64,000 nt of DNA, from assembly GCA_023369685.1 (NCBI GenBank), contig SACZ01000004.1, positions 186,001 through 250,000 of the forward strand, read 5' to 3'. Origin of the DNA: Prolixibacteraceae bacterium JC049 (lineage in GTDB: Bacteria; Bacteroidota; Bacteroidia; Bacteroidales; Prolixibacteraceae). The notes beneath the pieces were generated by a model. The model had not been told where the DNA came from, searched no databases, and saw only the letters and a list, made by a program, of their open reading frames with translations. Both the position numbers and the translations under genes were made by a program. Positions 29,061 through 37,558 of the stretch are shown here, in pieces (position 1 is the first letter of the stretch; each line of letters opens with the position of its first letter).

Positions 29061-29214
29061 TAATCTGAATGTATATTGGTTGAATAATTCGTATGCAAAA
29101 ATAAAAAATCACGGGTTACAAAAAATTACATTCGGTAAAAATATATTTCTACTTTTGTAAAGAAACCCTTGTAAACAATAGGTGTTCAAGTATGTTTACC
29201 GATAAAATCCATCT

Positions 29215-30303
29215 ATGAATATTTATTTAAAATATACATTTTTAGTATTCGTTAACATCTTACTGGCCTTGACTTCTTCATTTGCTCAAAATAATTTAAG
29301 CAATACTTTAAACTCGGTAGTGATAGATGCAGGACATGGAGGACGCGATCCTGGTGCTAAAATTGGTAGAACCACTGAAAAACGAATTGTTTTAGATATT
29401 GCACTGAAACTGGGACAATTAATTGAACGTGAATTTCCAGAGGTTAATGTAATATATACTCGTAAAAATGACACTTTCGTTCCTTTATATAAACGTGTAA
29501 CTATAGCCAATAGAGCAAATGCTCAGTTATTTTTATCTATCCATGCCAATTATTGTGGCACTCCTTCGGTATATGGAACCGAAACATTTGTTTTAGGAAA
29601 TCACAAGTCGGCCGATAACCTTAGAGTGGCAAAAAAAGAAAATGCAGCCATTCTCTTAGAAAAAGATCACTCTGTTCGATATGAAGGATTCGATCCGAAC
29701 GATCCTGTTTCGTATGTGATTTTTGAGTTGCTTCAATCTCGCTTTCAGGAACAAAGTATCAACTTGGCTGCTATTATGCAGAAACATCTAAAGTTAGATG
29801 CAAGAAGAAGGGACAGGGGGGTTAAGCAGGCAGGATTCCTTGTATTGAAAAACATTTCAATGCCTGGCGCTCTACTTGAAGTCGGATTCATGAGTAATCC
29901 TTCCGAATTAAGATACCTCGGCTCATCTTCCAATAGATCCAGAGTTGCCAAAGCTATTTTTAATGGTTTTAAGCAATACAAAAAAGCATTCGATGCCAGA
30001 AGTAATTACGGAAAGGAAGAGAAAAAAGTGGTTCAAAAATCAACTACTCCAATAAAAACAACTACTCACACCTACTCCATTCAACTGGCAGCTTCCAGAA
30101 AGAAAATTGCATTGAAATCGTATAATTTTAAAGGATTAAAGAAATTATATCGATACAAATCGAGAAAAGTATATAAATATTGCTTTGGGAAATATAATTC
30201 TATTACACTAGCTAATAGCGAACTAAGCCATGTGAAACGAAAATATAAGGATGCTTTTATTGTGGAGGTAAACAATGGAATTGTATCTTTACCTAAAAAA
30301 TAA
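29215..30303 (+). CDS. N-acetylmuramoyl-L-alanine amidase with SPOR-like tail
   Basis: 362 residues with a signal peptide (cleavage after about SFAQ). Residues about 33-260 form an Amidase_3 domain: VVIDAGHGGRDPGA (zinc His), a second His in FLSIHANY, and the catalytic Glu in LLEVGFMSN. It cleaves the amide between MurNAc and L-Ala in peptidoglycan, for daughter-cell separation. Residues about 280-360 (YSIQLAAS...YKYCFGKYNS...KYKDAFIVEV) look like a SPOR domain, which binds denuded glycan at the division site. A TACTTTTG element lies at 29150-29157. Probably cotranscribed with the MCE gene. Confidence 0.93.
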   Translation: MNIYLKYTFLVFVNILLALTSSFAQNNLSNTLNSVVIDAGHGGRDPGAKIGRTTEKRIVLDIALKLGQLIEREFPEVNVIYTRKNDTFVPLYKRVTIANRANAQLFLSIHANYCGTPSVYGTETFVLGNHKSADNLRVAKKENAAILLEKDHSVRYEGFDPNDPVSYVIFELLQSRFQEQSINLAAIMQKHLKLDARRRDRGVKQAGFLVLKNISMPGALLEVGFMSNPSELRYLGSSSNRSRVAKAIFNGFKQYKKAFDARSNYGKEEKKVVQKSTTPIKTTTHTYSIQLAASRKKIALKSYNFKGLKKLYRYKSRKVYKYCFGKYNSITLANSELSHVKRKYKDAFIVEVNNGIVSLPKK

Positions 30304-30404
30304 GGTGTTTAACCTTATGAACCACGAATGATTATATTCGTTAGAAGTGTTAACTCAATCCCATTAAATGGCTTTGGAGCCAACTAAAACTTAAAACAGA
30401 TACC

Positions 30405-31652
30405 ATGAATAGAAAACGTCTTGCCAGAACAGGATTCCTTTTTGTTGTAGCTATGTTTCTACTGTATTGGGGAATTAATTTTTTGAAAGGGAAAGATATC
30501 TTTCAAACTCAAGACATCTATTATGCCAAATACGATCGTATTGATGGATTAGTTGAATCTAGTCCGGTAATGTTGAATGGCTATAAAATCGGATCTGTAA
30601 GTAATATCTCATTCCAACAGGATGGTTCTGGAAAGTTATTGGTTGAATTTGTTGTTCCTCAAGGATTTCAAATTCCAAAAGAATCATTAGCCAAGATCAT
30701 TAGTATCGACCTGATGGGAACCAAATCGGTTAGTCTGATAATTAATAAGAATACTGCTTTTCACACATCCGGAGATACTTTAAAGTCGGATATAGAAGGA
30801 GACTTGAAAGAGCAGGTAAGTATGCAGGTAGCTCCTCTGAAAAATAAAGCCGAACAGTTAATGGGGTCGCTCGACTCTGCCTTAACTGTTGTAACATACG
30901 TATTTAATGAGCGTACCCGCGACAACCTGAAAGAAAGTTTCGAGAATATGAATAATACAATTCTAAACCTTGAAGCCACTTCGGAAGATTTAAAAGAGGT
31001 GATGCACGTAAATAAAGCTGTTCTGACAAAGATATTGGCCAATATAGACAGTGTTACAACTGAAGTAAATAGCAATAAAAAAGTATTTAGCCAGATTACT
31101 CAAAATATGGCCAGCTTCTCCGATACACTTTCAAATTTGGAGATATCACCTATTATTTCGAAAGCGCATCACGCATTTAATCAGCTGGACAGTATTGTTA
31201 TTGCTCTAAAATCGGGCAAAGGCACAATGGGTAAATTACTCAACGACGATAAGCTATACAATAATCTTCAGTATGCCAGCCATGATTTAGATCGACTATT
31301 AAAAGATATTCGTTTAAATCCACAACGATACATTCACTTTTCAGCCATCGATTTAGGCAAAGACATTTATATTACTGCATCCAACGAAAATAACAGAGGA
31401 ATAGTTTTCAGAGTACAATTATTAAGTACCGAAATGGAAGTTCCACTAGCCTCTCCTATTTTTAATGGAATAGAAGTGGAGCAAAAAAGGATAGTTGATA
31501 GCTACCACTATTATGCCCAAGAACATACCAAATATCAAGATGCTCTTGAGCAACTTGAAGAAGTTCGAGCTAAATTTCCTGATGCCGAAATTATTGGCTT
31601 CAAAAATGGTAGACCAATCAAATTAAAAAAGGCATTAAGGTTGGCAAAGTAA
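30405..31652 (+). CDS. MCE/MlaD-family protein with SPOR-like C-terminus
   Basis: 415 residues. One membrane helix (about 9-27) anchors it to the inner membrane. A single MCE domain (about 36-118, DGLVESSPVMLNGYKIGSVSNI...) follows, then a long helical region (about 135-300). MlaD-type proteins form hexameric rings that carry phospholipids between membranes, with an ABC transporter. The final 80 residues contain YYAQEHTKYQDALEQLEEVR followed by KFPDAEIIGFKNGRPI, resembling the SPOR-like tail of the amidase before it. MlaE and MlaF genes are not adjacent. It starts 101 bases after the amidase gene, on the same strand. Confidence 0.85.
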   Translation: MNRKRLARTGFLFVVAMFLLYWGINFLKGKDIFQTQDIYYAKYDRIDGLVESSPVMLNGYKIGSVSNISFQQDGSGKLLVEFVVPQGFQIPKESLAKIISIDLMGTKSVSLIINKNTAFHTSGDTLKSDIEGDLKEQVSMQVAPLKNKAEQLMGSLDSALTVVTYVFNERTRDNLKESFENMNNTILNLEATSEDLKEVMHVNKAVLTKILANIDSVTTEVNSNKKVFSQITQNMASFSDTLSNLEISPIISKAHHAFNQLDSIVIALKSGKGTMGKLLNDDKLYNNLQYASHDLDRLLKDIRLNPQRYIHFSAIDLGKDIYITASNENNRGIVFRVQLLSTEMEVPLASPIFNGIEVEQKRIVDSYHYYAQEHTKYQDALEQLEEVRAKFPDAEIIGFKNGRPIKLKKALRLAK

Positions 31653-31957
31653 TCTTATTTTGACATCTTCGCATTGCAAAAATAAGGAACATAATTCATG
31701 AAACCGTTTTCTGTTTTCCAGTCTTTTTACGAAAGGCCTGAAAACACTAGCACTACAAGATAATCAACTGACTATCAGTTGATTAAAAAATGTTTAAAAA
31801 AGTTAAAATGCTAACAAGCTGACAATCATCATGTTTCCTTTTTGCAAATATTTCCCATGTTTTTTTTCAACTTTTTTTTCACAATCTTTGCCATTGGAAT
31901 GATCAATAGTTGTCCCAATTATTTAGAATTGTCAAATCATTAATTTTTGTTGTCCGA
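31653..31957 (+). other. dnaA upstream region
   Basis: 305 bases without a gene. It holds a perfect 11-bp inverted repeat at 31761-31785 and long T runs, but no recognisable cluster of DnaA boxes (TTATCCACA-like). An origin cannot be claimed from what is visible. Confidence 0.5.
31761..31785. repeat. perfect inverted repeat upstream of dnaA
   Basis: TAATCAACTGA, three bases, TCAGTTGATTA. The plus-strand side continues in an A run, so it reads as a terminator only on the minus strand, where there is no gene to end. An operator for dnaA, or a 3' hairpin of the MCE mRNA, is possible. Confidence 0.7.
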
Positions 31958-33391
31958 ATGTTAAAAGATCATGCTACTGTTTGGCAAAAATGCCTCTCGG
32001 TCATAAAAGATAATGTGCCGCCGGTTAGTTTCAAGACCTGGTTCGAACCTATTAATTCGGTACGTATTAAGGATAACATTTTAACGATACAGGTTCCAAG
32101 CGCATTTTTCTATGAATATCTGGAAGAACAATACATAGATATACTTAGAAAAACGTTACGCAAAGAAATTGGACCTGATGCCAAATTAGAGTATAATGTG
32201 GTGATGGGAAGTAATGGGAACGGAATGAACTCTAAGCCGGTTACCGTTAAATATCCTACGCGTAACAATGCGCCTATTAAAAACAGGCCATTGTCTGTAC
32301 CAATTAATACTCAAGAACGCACAATAAAGAATCCGTTCATTATACCTGGTATTCAGAAACTGAATATAGACCCGCAGTTGAAGCCAGACAATACTTTCGA
32401 TAACTTTATCGAAGGGAATTGTAATCGCTTGGCTCGAAGTGCAGGATATGCCGTAGCACAAAACCCTGGAGGTACTGCTTTTAACCCTCTATTCATCTAT
32501 GGTCAATCAGGATTGGGGAAAACCCATCTGGCTCAAGCTATTGGAATTGAAGTTAAAAAGCGTTTTTCAGATAAAGTGGTACTATATGTGAGTGCCAATA
32601 AATTCATCAACCAATTTGCAGAAGCAACTCGCAATAATAGTCGTAATGACTTTATGCACTTCTATCAAATGATTGATGTACTAATTCTTGATGACGTACA
32701 AGAGTTAGCTGGGAAAGAAAAAACTCAGATGACATTCTTCCACGTTTTCAATCACTTACACCAAACCGGAAAACAGTTAATTCTTACTTCCGATAAATCG
32801 CCTGTTGATTTAAAAGGATTGGAAAACCGTTTGCTTTCTCGTTTTAAGTGGGGATTGATGGCCGACTTGCAAATTCCTGATTTCAATACCAGAATGGCTA
32901 TTCTTCGCAAGAAGGTATATATTGATGGATTAGAATTACCTGAGGAAGTAATTGAATACATTGCTTCACATGTAAATAATAACGTGCGTGAATTGGAAGG
33001 TGCACTTATTTCTTTACTTGCTCAGTCTATGTTGAATAAAAAAGACATCAGCATTGACTTAGCTCAGGAGATGATAAATAAACTGGTTAAAAGTACAACC
33101 AAAGAAATTACCATCGACTTTATTCAAAAAGTGGTATGTGATTACTTTAAGATCTCAGTTGATGTACTTCAAGCCAAAACCAGAAAAAGAGAAATTGTTC
33201 AAGCGCGGCAAATTGCAATGTACTTTGCCAAGCAGTTGACTCAGGCTTCTCTATCATCTATCGGATCACAAATTGGTAAAAAAGACCACGCAACCGTACT
33301 TCACGCTTGCAAAACGGTCAAAAACCTGAAAGACACCGATAAAGATTTCCGAAAATACCTTGAAGAGATAGAACACAAAATTAAAATGTAA
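31958..33391 (+). CDS. dnaA: chromosomal replication initiator DnaA
   Basis: 477 residues from the ATG at 31958 (MLKDHATVWQKCL); an in-frame TTG 16 codons upstream gives a hydrophobic extension that the family lacks. Domain I is at about 1-80, a variable linker at 85-140, and an AAA+ domain with Walker A GQSGLGKT at 182-189 and Walker B LILDDVQ. The C-terminal helix-turn-helix carries the DnaA signature near KKDHATVLHAC. It binds DnaA boxes and opens the origin. dnaN and recF are not next to it, as is common in Bacteroidetes. Confidence 0.97.
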   Translation: MLKDHATVWQKCLSVIKDNVPPVSFKTWFEPINSVRIKDNILTIQVPSAFFYEYLEEQYIDILRKTLRKEIGPDAKLEYNVVMGSNGNGMNSKPVTVKYPTRNNAPIKNRPLSVPINTQERTIKNPFIIPGIQKLNIDPQLKPDNTFDNFIEGNCNRLARSAGYAVAQNPGGTAFNPLFIYGQSGLGKTHLAQAIGIEVKKRFSDKVVLYVSANKFINQFAEATRNNSRNDFMHFYQMIDVLILDDVQELAGKEKTQMTFFHVFNHLHQTGKQLILTSDKSPVDLKGLENRLLSRFKWGLMADLQIPDFNTRMAILRKKVYIDGLELPEEVIEYIASHVNNNVRELEGALISLLAQSMLNKKDISIDLAQEMINKLVKSTTKEITIDFIQKVVCDYFKISVDVLQAKTRKREIVQARQIAMYFAKQLTQASLSSIGSQIGKKDHATVLHACKTVKNLKDTDKDFRKYLEEIEHKIKM

Positions 33392-33398
33392 TATCATC

Positions 33399-33428
33399 AA
33401 AGCAGAACCTTGTAGTTCTGCTTTTTTT
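33399..33428 (+). terminator. terminator of dnaA
   Basis: AAAGCAGAAC pairs with GTTCTGCTTT around CTTGTA, followed by a T run, 7 bases after the dnaA stop. Confidence 0.9.
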
Positions 33429-33462
33429 ATTCAATATTTGGCCTTCATTGAAATGAAAAACT

Positions 33463-34314
33463 ATGCTGGCATTACTTCTTAGTATTTTGTGTTCAACTAC
33501 TATTCTCATTCTTTTTAAAATAATGGGAAAACGTGAAATGAAACTCCTTCCTTCAATTGTAACCAATTATTGGATTGCAGTTATTTCATCACTCTTACTA
33601 CTAGAAACCAACCGTCAGTTTATTCCTGACAATAACAACTGGATACCAGCAGCTATCTTTGTTGGTTTCATGTTTATAGTAATGTTTTTCTGCATTGGAA
33701 AATCAACGCATAAAGCTGGAATTGCTCCAACAATTATTGCAGCAAAAATGTCGATGATTATCCCCATTCTTTTTTCTATCATCTACTTTAGTGAATCAAC
33801 CAGTTTTCTTAAAATAATTGGAATAATTACAGCCTGTATTGCCGTATTATTATCGGTATACAAAAAGAGTAGTTCTGCAAAAGTTGCCTTTTCTGTTTTG
33901 CCTATTATTATCTTTCTGGGTACTGGCATTAACGACTCGGTGATTAAACTAGCACAACAATTATATGTTCCGGAAAATTCCACAGCCTTGTTTTCTGCTT
34001 TGCTATTTACCGTTGCAGGAATAATTGGAACAATCGTATTGTTGACTCAATCCGAACTAAGAAAGCTTTTTCTGAAGAAAGAATATCTACTAATGGGAAT
34101 TGGTCTGGGAATTGTCAACTTTGGGTCGCTGTATTTCTTTATGGAAGCCCTGAGAACAGCTCCATTCGACAGTTCTATTGTTTTCGGTTTGAATAGCATA
34201 GCAATTGTTGTTATATCTGTACTGATTGGAAAGTTTCTTTTTTCAGAAAAAATATCGATATTAAATTGGTTTGGAATTATTCTGGCATTGGCTGCCGTTT
34301 ATATTCTACTTTAA
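33463..34314 (+). CDS. DMT/EamA-type membrane transporter
   Basis: 283 residues with about ten membrane helices in two similar halves (about 1-140 and 145-283), the layout of the drug/metabolite transporter superfamily. The second half ends in the usual pattern (...GKFLFSEKISILNWFGIILALAAVYIL). The substrate is unknown. It lies 34 bases after the dnaA terminator and ends 14 bases before the YigZ gene, so the two are probably cotranscribed. Confidence 0.8.
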   Translation: MLALLLSILCSTTILILFKIMGKREMKLLPSIVTNYWIAVISSLLLLETNRQFIPDNNNWIPAAIFVGFMFIVMFFCIGKSTHKAGIAPTIIAAKMSMIIPILFSIIYFSESTSFLKIIGIITACIAVLLSVYKKSSSAKVAFSVLPIIIFLGTGINDSVIKLAQQLYVPENSTALFSALLFTVAGIIGTIVLLTQSELRKLFLKKEYLLMGIGLGIVNFGSLYFFMEALRTAPFDSSIVFGLNSIAIVVISVLIGKFLFSEKISILNWFGIILALAAVYILL

Positions 34315-34328
34315 AACAAGTCACATTA

Positions 34329-34937
34329 ATGGAAGATACTTATAAAACCATAGCATCCCCTACCGAGGGACTATTTAAAGACAAGGGAAGTAAATTTATC
34401 GCATATGCTTATCCGGTTTATTCCGAAGATGAAATAAAAGAACATATTCAGCATTTAAAGAAAGAACACTACAGTGCGCGTCATCATTGTTATGCCTGGC
34501 GCTTAGGAGCCGATAAGAAACGTTTCAGAGCAAATGACGATGGAGAACCTTCCAGCACGGCAGGAAAACCCATTTTAGGACAAATTCAATCGTACGATTT
34601 AACCAATATACTTATTGTTGTGGTTCGTTACTTTGGAGGAACCCTACTTGGCGTAAGCGGTTTGATAAATGCTTATAAAAACGGTGCTATCGAAGCCATT
34701 GAAAATGCCGAAATAATTGAAAAAATAGTTGAAGATATTTATCAAATCGAATACGAATATCTAAACATGAATGATGTAATGCATATCATCAAAGAAGAGA
34801 AATTAGAACAGATAGAAACTGTATTCGATCTGCATTGCTCCATAAAAATTCCAATTCGCCAAACAGAAGTGGAAAGAATTACAAAAAAATTTAACGACAT
34901 CATAGGTGTTAAAACACAATACGTTGCAACACGATAA
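34329..34937 (+). CDS. YigZ / IMPACT family protein
   Basis: 202 residues from the ATG at 34329 (MEDTYKTIASPTEG); an upstream in-frame start lies inside the transporter gene and is rejected. The N-terminal UPF0029 domain shows GLFKDKGSKFIAYAYPV, HHCYAWRLG and DDGEPSSTAGKPIL, the hallmarks of the family. The C-terminal 75 residues match the DUF1949-type ferredoxin-like domain. The family is linked to translation control in eukaryotes (IMPACT); in bacteria its role is not settled. Confidence 0.93.
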   Translation: MEDTYKTIASPTEGLFKDKGSKFIAYAYPVYSEDEIKEHIQHLKKEHYSARHHCYAWRLGADKKRFRANDDGEPSSTAGKPILGQIQSYDLTNILIVVVRYFGGTLLGVSGLINAYKNGAIEAIENAEIIEKIVEDIYQIEYEYLNMNDVMHIIKEEKLEQIETVFDLHCSIKIPIRQTEVERITKKFNDIIGVKTQYVATR

Positions 34938-34970
34938 TAAAAAATCAGTTCAACAAATTTGCAGCCAGCT

Positions 34971-35002
34971 ATTGCAATGTAAATTTGATTTATCTAGTTT
35001 TG
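34971..35002 (+). promoter_or_regulatory. promoter of the pyrBI leader
   Basis: ATTG (34971-34974), 20 bases, TAGTTTTG (34995-35002). The -7 element is an exact match to the Bacteroidetes consensus and the -33 element matches at three of four positions. Transcription would begin near 35008, almost at the leader ATG. Confidence 0.75.
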
Positions 35003-35009
35003 TATTTTA

Positions 35010-35258
35010 ATGAGACGAACGATTAAAACTCGCAGCAACTGGATTCAGGAGATAACATTATCTCTTGGGAGGTTGTCTTCTTTTTTATTTCCGTCTCCCG
35101 TTTTAGATCGTAAAAAATTACATTTATATTTCTCTGATATTGTTTCAAAGCAATATTCATTTTCAGAAAGAGCCAATAGATTTTATTTTCTATTGGCTCT
35201 TTTTTTATCTATTCAGTTTTATATAATTCTAACCTTAAATAAAGTGTTTCTCATATGA
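35010..35258 (+). CDS. PyrL-like leader ORF of pyrBI
   Basis: An 82-codon ORF that starts at the expected transcription start, runs through a strong intrinsic terminator (35169-35207) and ends in an ATGA overlap with the pyrB start. Its sequence ([11 protein letters not shown]... then Phe/Leu-rich) resembles no protein family. In E. coli, pyrBI is led by the PyrL ORF: at low UTP, polymerase pauses in U-rich tracts, the translating ribosome catches up and prevents the terminator from forming. The U-rich tracts here (35074-35090 and others) fit that model. The role is inferred by architecture; the sequences are not alike. Confidence 0.5.
   Translation: MRRTIKTRSNWIQEITLSLGRLSSFLFPSPVLDRKKLHLYFSDIVSKQYSFSERANRFYFLLALFLSIQFYIILTLNKVFLI
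35169..35207 (+). terminator. pyrBI attenuator terminator
   Basis: AGAGCCAATAGA pairs perfectly with TCTATTGGCTCT over an 8-base loop and runs into seven T. It stands 48 bases before the pyrB ATG and inside the leader ORF, so it must be bypassed for pyrB to be expressed from the upstream promoter. Confidence 0.88.
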
Positions 35259-36163
35259 CAAAGCACCTAATTTCTATCACCGATTATTCAAAGGAAGATT
35301 ACATGCGTATCATGGAGTTGGCAGCCGATTTCGAGGCTAACCCAAATCAGAATCTTCTTGATGGCAAAGTAGTAGCATCAATGTTTTTCGAACCATCAAC
35401 ACGTACTCGTTTGAGTTTCGAAACAGCAATTAGCCGCTTAGGTGGAAGAATCATCGGTTTTACCGATTCTTCATCGTCAAGTGTAACTAAGGGCGAAACA
35501 TTGCATGACACCATTAAAATGGTTAGTGGATATGCCGATATGATTGTAATGCGTCACCCACTTGAAGGTAGTGCCCGCTATGCATCTGAAGTTTCAGATG
35601 TACCTGTTATCAATGCTGGTGATGGTGCCAATCAGCACCCTACGCAGACCCTACTCGACCTTTATTCGATTTATAAAACTCAAGGAACGCTAGACAACCA
35701 GAATATATTCATGGTTGGTGACTTGAAGTATGGGCGTACAGTACACTCACTTCTTATGGCAATGTCTCAGTTCGAAAACCCTATTTTCAACTTCATCGCA
35801 CCAAAAGAACTGGAAATGCCAAAAGAATACAAACAATATTTAGATTCGAAAGGCATTAAATATTACGAGCACAGTGAGTTTACAGACATTATTTCTGAGG
35901 CTGATATCGTATACATGACTCGCGTACAGCGTGAGCGTTTCTCTGACCCTATTGAGTATGAAAAAGTAAAGAATGTTTACATTCTTCGCAACAGCATGCT
36001 TGAAAACACCAAAGAAAACATGCGTATTCTTCATCCACTTCCACGTGTAAACGAGATTCATGTAGACGTAGATCCAAATCCAAAGGCTTATTACTTCGAC
36101 CAGGCTTTAAACGGAATGTATACGCGTGAAGCAATTATTGCTCACACTCTTGGATTGAAATAA
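35255..36163 (+). CDS. pyrB: aspartate carbamoyltransferase catalytic chain
   Basis: 302 residues. It condenses carbamoyl phosphate and aspartate in the first committed step of pyrimidine synthesis. The carbamoyl-phosphate loop STRTR is at 48-52, the mobile 80s loop with SVTKGE follows, then HPTQ and MTRVQRER (aspartate binding). It is coupled to the leader ORF by an ATGA overlap and is followed 23 bases later by pyrI, so the enzyme should be the allosteric dodecamer. Confidence 0.97.
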   Translation: MTKHLISITDYSKEDYMRIMELAADFEANPNQNLLDGKVVASMFFEPSTRTRLSFETAISRLGGRIIGFTDSSSSSVTKGETLHDTIKMVSGYADMIVMRHPLEGSARYASEVSDVPVINAGDGANQHPTQTLLDLYSIYKTQGTLDNQNIFMVGDLKYGRTVHSLLMAMSQFENPIFNFIAPKELEMPKEYKQYLDSKGIKYYEHSEFTDIISEADIVYMTRVQRERFSDPIEYEKVKNVYILRNSMLENTKENMRILHPLPRVNEIHVDVDPNPKAYYFDQALNGMYTREAIIAHTLGLK

Positions 36164-36186
36164 TTTACCCTCAAAAATTTTAAGAA

Positions 36187-36642
36187 ATGACAAAGAAGAA
36201 ATTAAAAGTAAGCGCCATAAATGAGGGAACGGTAATTGACCAAATCCCTGCAAAAAGTCTTTTTAAAGTAATCGATATCTTAAAGCTGGATCAGTCGACT
36301 AGCCAGGTTACTTTCGGAACAAATCTGGAAAGTGAGAAGCTGGGACACAAAGCAATTATTAAAGTTGCCGATCTGTTTTTTGAAGACGAAGTAGTAAATA
36401 AGATTGCACTTATTGCTCCTCATGCAAAATTGAATATCATTAAAGACTACGAAGTAGTTGAAAAACGTACGGTAGAAATTCCTGAGCGTATCGAAGGAAT
36501 TGTAAAATGTTTCAATCCGAAATGTATTACCCATACCGAACATATGCCTACTCAGTTCACTGTAATTTCAAATGAACCATTAGAAATTAAGTGCCACTAC
36601 TGCGAAAAGCATATGAGCAAAGATCAAATTGAGATGCTATAG
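36187..36642 (+). CDS. pyrI: aspartate carbamoyltransferase regulatory chain
   Basis: 151 residues. The N-terminal nucleotide-binding domain (about 1-98) senses CTP/ATP. The C-terminal zinc domain has C108, C113, C136 and C139, spaced as in E. coli PyrI within one residue, and contacts PyrB. It is cotranscribed with pyrB. Confidence 0.97.
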   Translation: MTKKKLKVSAINEGTVIDQIPAKSLFKVIDILKLDQSTSQVTFGTNLESEKLGHKAIIKVADLFFEDEVVNKIALIAPHAKLNIIKDYEVVEKRTVEIPERIEGIVKCFNPKCITHTEHMPTQFTVISNEPLEIKCHYCEKHMSKDQIEML

Positions 36643-36674
36643 TATTCAAGTAACCAGCAATGCTTGATGATCAC

Positions 36675-36703
36675 AAAAGCCGGCATTTATGTCGGCTTTT
36701 TTT
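36675..36703 (+). terminator. terminator of pyrBI
   Basis: AAAAGCCG and CGGCTTTT form the stem of a hairpin followed by seven T. The hairpin also works in reverse and touches the stop of the convergent gene at 36702. Confidence 0.85.
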
Positions 36704-37250
36704 ACCACCTAACCGAGTGCTGAGGATTAGACCAGTTTCCCATGGTTCCATATCCTTTAGTAATACTAAATGAAGCCCCTATTCGAAACTTCTTTGAAAA
36801 TTTATGTCCTACAAAGAAAGACATCCCTTGCATGCTTGGTGCTTTATCTAAAATATATGGTGTGCGAAGAGTGTGTTCATGCCAACCAATCACTCCTATG
36901 GTGCTTTTTTCAGATAGTTTAAATAATGCTGCTCCATCAATCTTCCAGGTTGAAATAGCCGAAAAAGGATCGGGAGAATAGAAGTTTCCTGTCAAGGCAA
37001 AAGGATGCAAATCGATTGATGTTCCTGCAAAATTAAAATCCAAACCCAAATGTTGATTCAACGATGGAGCTTTTAATAATTGCTCACATTCATATTTAAA
37101 ACTCCCCATTTGGGCATCTGGCTCCATACTCGACATCATATCTAAATGCATCAAATTTCTAAAAGTACTTATGGAGTCTTCTTGCGATTTAGCAACAAAA
37201 AAGGCTGCAACCAACATTAATGTAAAAAGGAATCGTTTCATCTGTTTCAT
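36702..37250 (-). CDS. secreted protein of unknown function
   Basis: 182 residues with a signal peptide (MKQMKRFLFTLMLVAAFFVAKSQ; M4 is an equally likely start). The mature part is rich in aromatic and small residues in short alternating strands (...FYSPDPFSAISTWKID..., FFVGHKFSKKFRIGASFSIT), which suggests a small outer-membrane or periplasmic beta protein. No family is recognised. It is transcribed alone, convergent with pyrI. Confidence 0.7.
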   Translation of the reverse strand: MKQMKRFLFTLMLVAAFFVAKSQEDSISTFRNLMHLDMMSSMEPDAQMGSFKYECEQLLKAPSLNQHLGLDFNFAGTSIDLHPFALTGNFYSPDPFSAISTWKIDGAALFKLSEKSTIGVIGWHEHTLRTPYILDKAPSMQGMSFFVGHKFSKKFRIGASFSITKGYGTMGNWSNPQHSVRW

Positions 37251-37558
37251 GCAATCTCAAATTCTAATTAGAGCAAATTTATTCATTTCGAATTGATTTT
37301 TTTCGAAAAATGCACTTTCAAATGTAAAAAACATTTTCACACTTCTTCCAATGTATTTTCACAATAAGTTTTATAAAATATTAAAAAACCATAACACATA
37401 ATAAGCCATTGACACGGATCAATTACATTTTAATATTCTGCCTATTCTACGTCAAACAAAAAAAAATGCATTAGCTTCTAAAAAGCATTTCTCATCCCAT
37501 TTTTTTTCCCTTTTTTTGGCTCCAAATTTTATATCGAAAACAAAAAATTATCACCCAT
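37251..37558. other. 308-base intergenic region with an orphan terminator
   Basis: It separates two divergent genes. At 37464-37490 AAATGC and GCATTT (with an inner TTAG/CTAA stem) form a hairpin followed on the minus strand by a T run of about ten. No minus-strand gene lies upstream of it within a kilobase. Nothing else was recognised. Confidence 0.5.

Noticed and set aside
31653-31957. Chromosomal origin (oriC) next to dnaA
   Set aside because: AT-rich and with a palindrome, but no cluster of DnaA boxes was seen, and in Bacteroidetes the origin is often not beside dnaA.
32040-32049. GGTTCGAACC, which looks like a tRNA T-loop
   Set aside because: It is inside the dnaA frame (codons for WFEP) and no acceptor or anticodon stems surround it.
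34266-34328. Upstream extension of the YigZ gene
   Set aside because: It lies in the end of the transporter gene and adds residues absent from the family.
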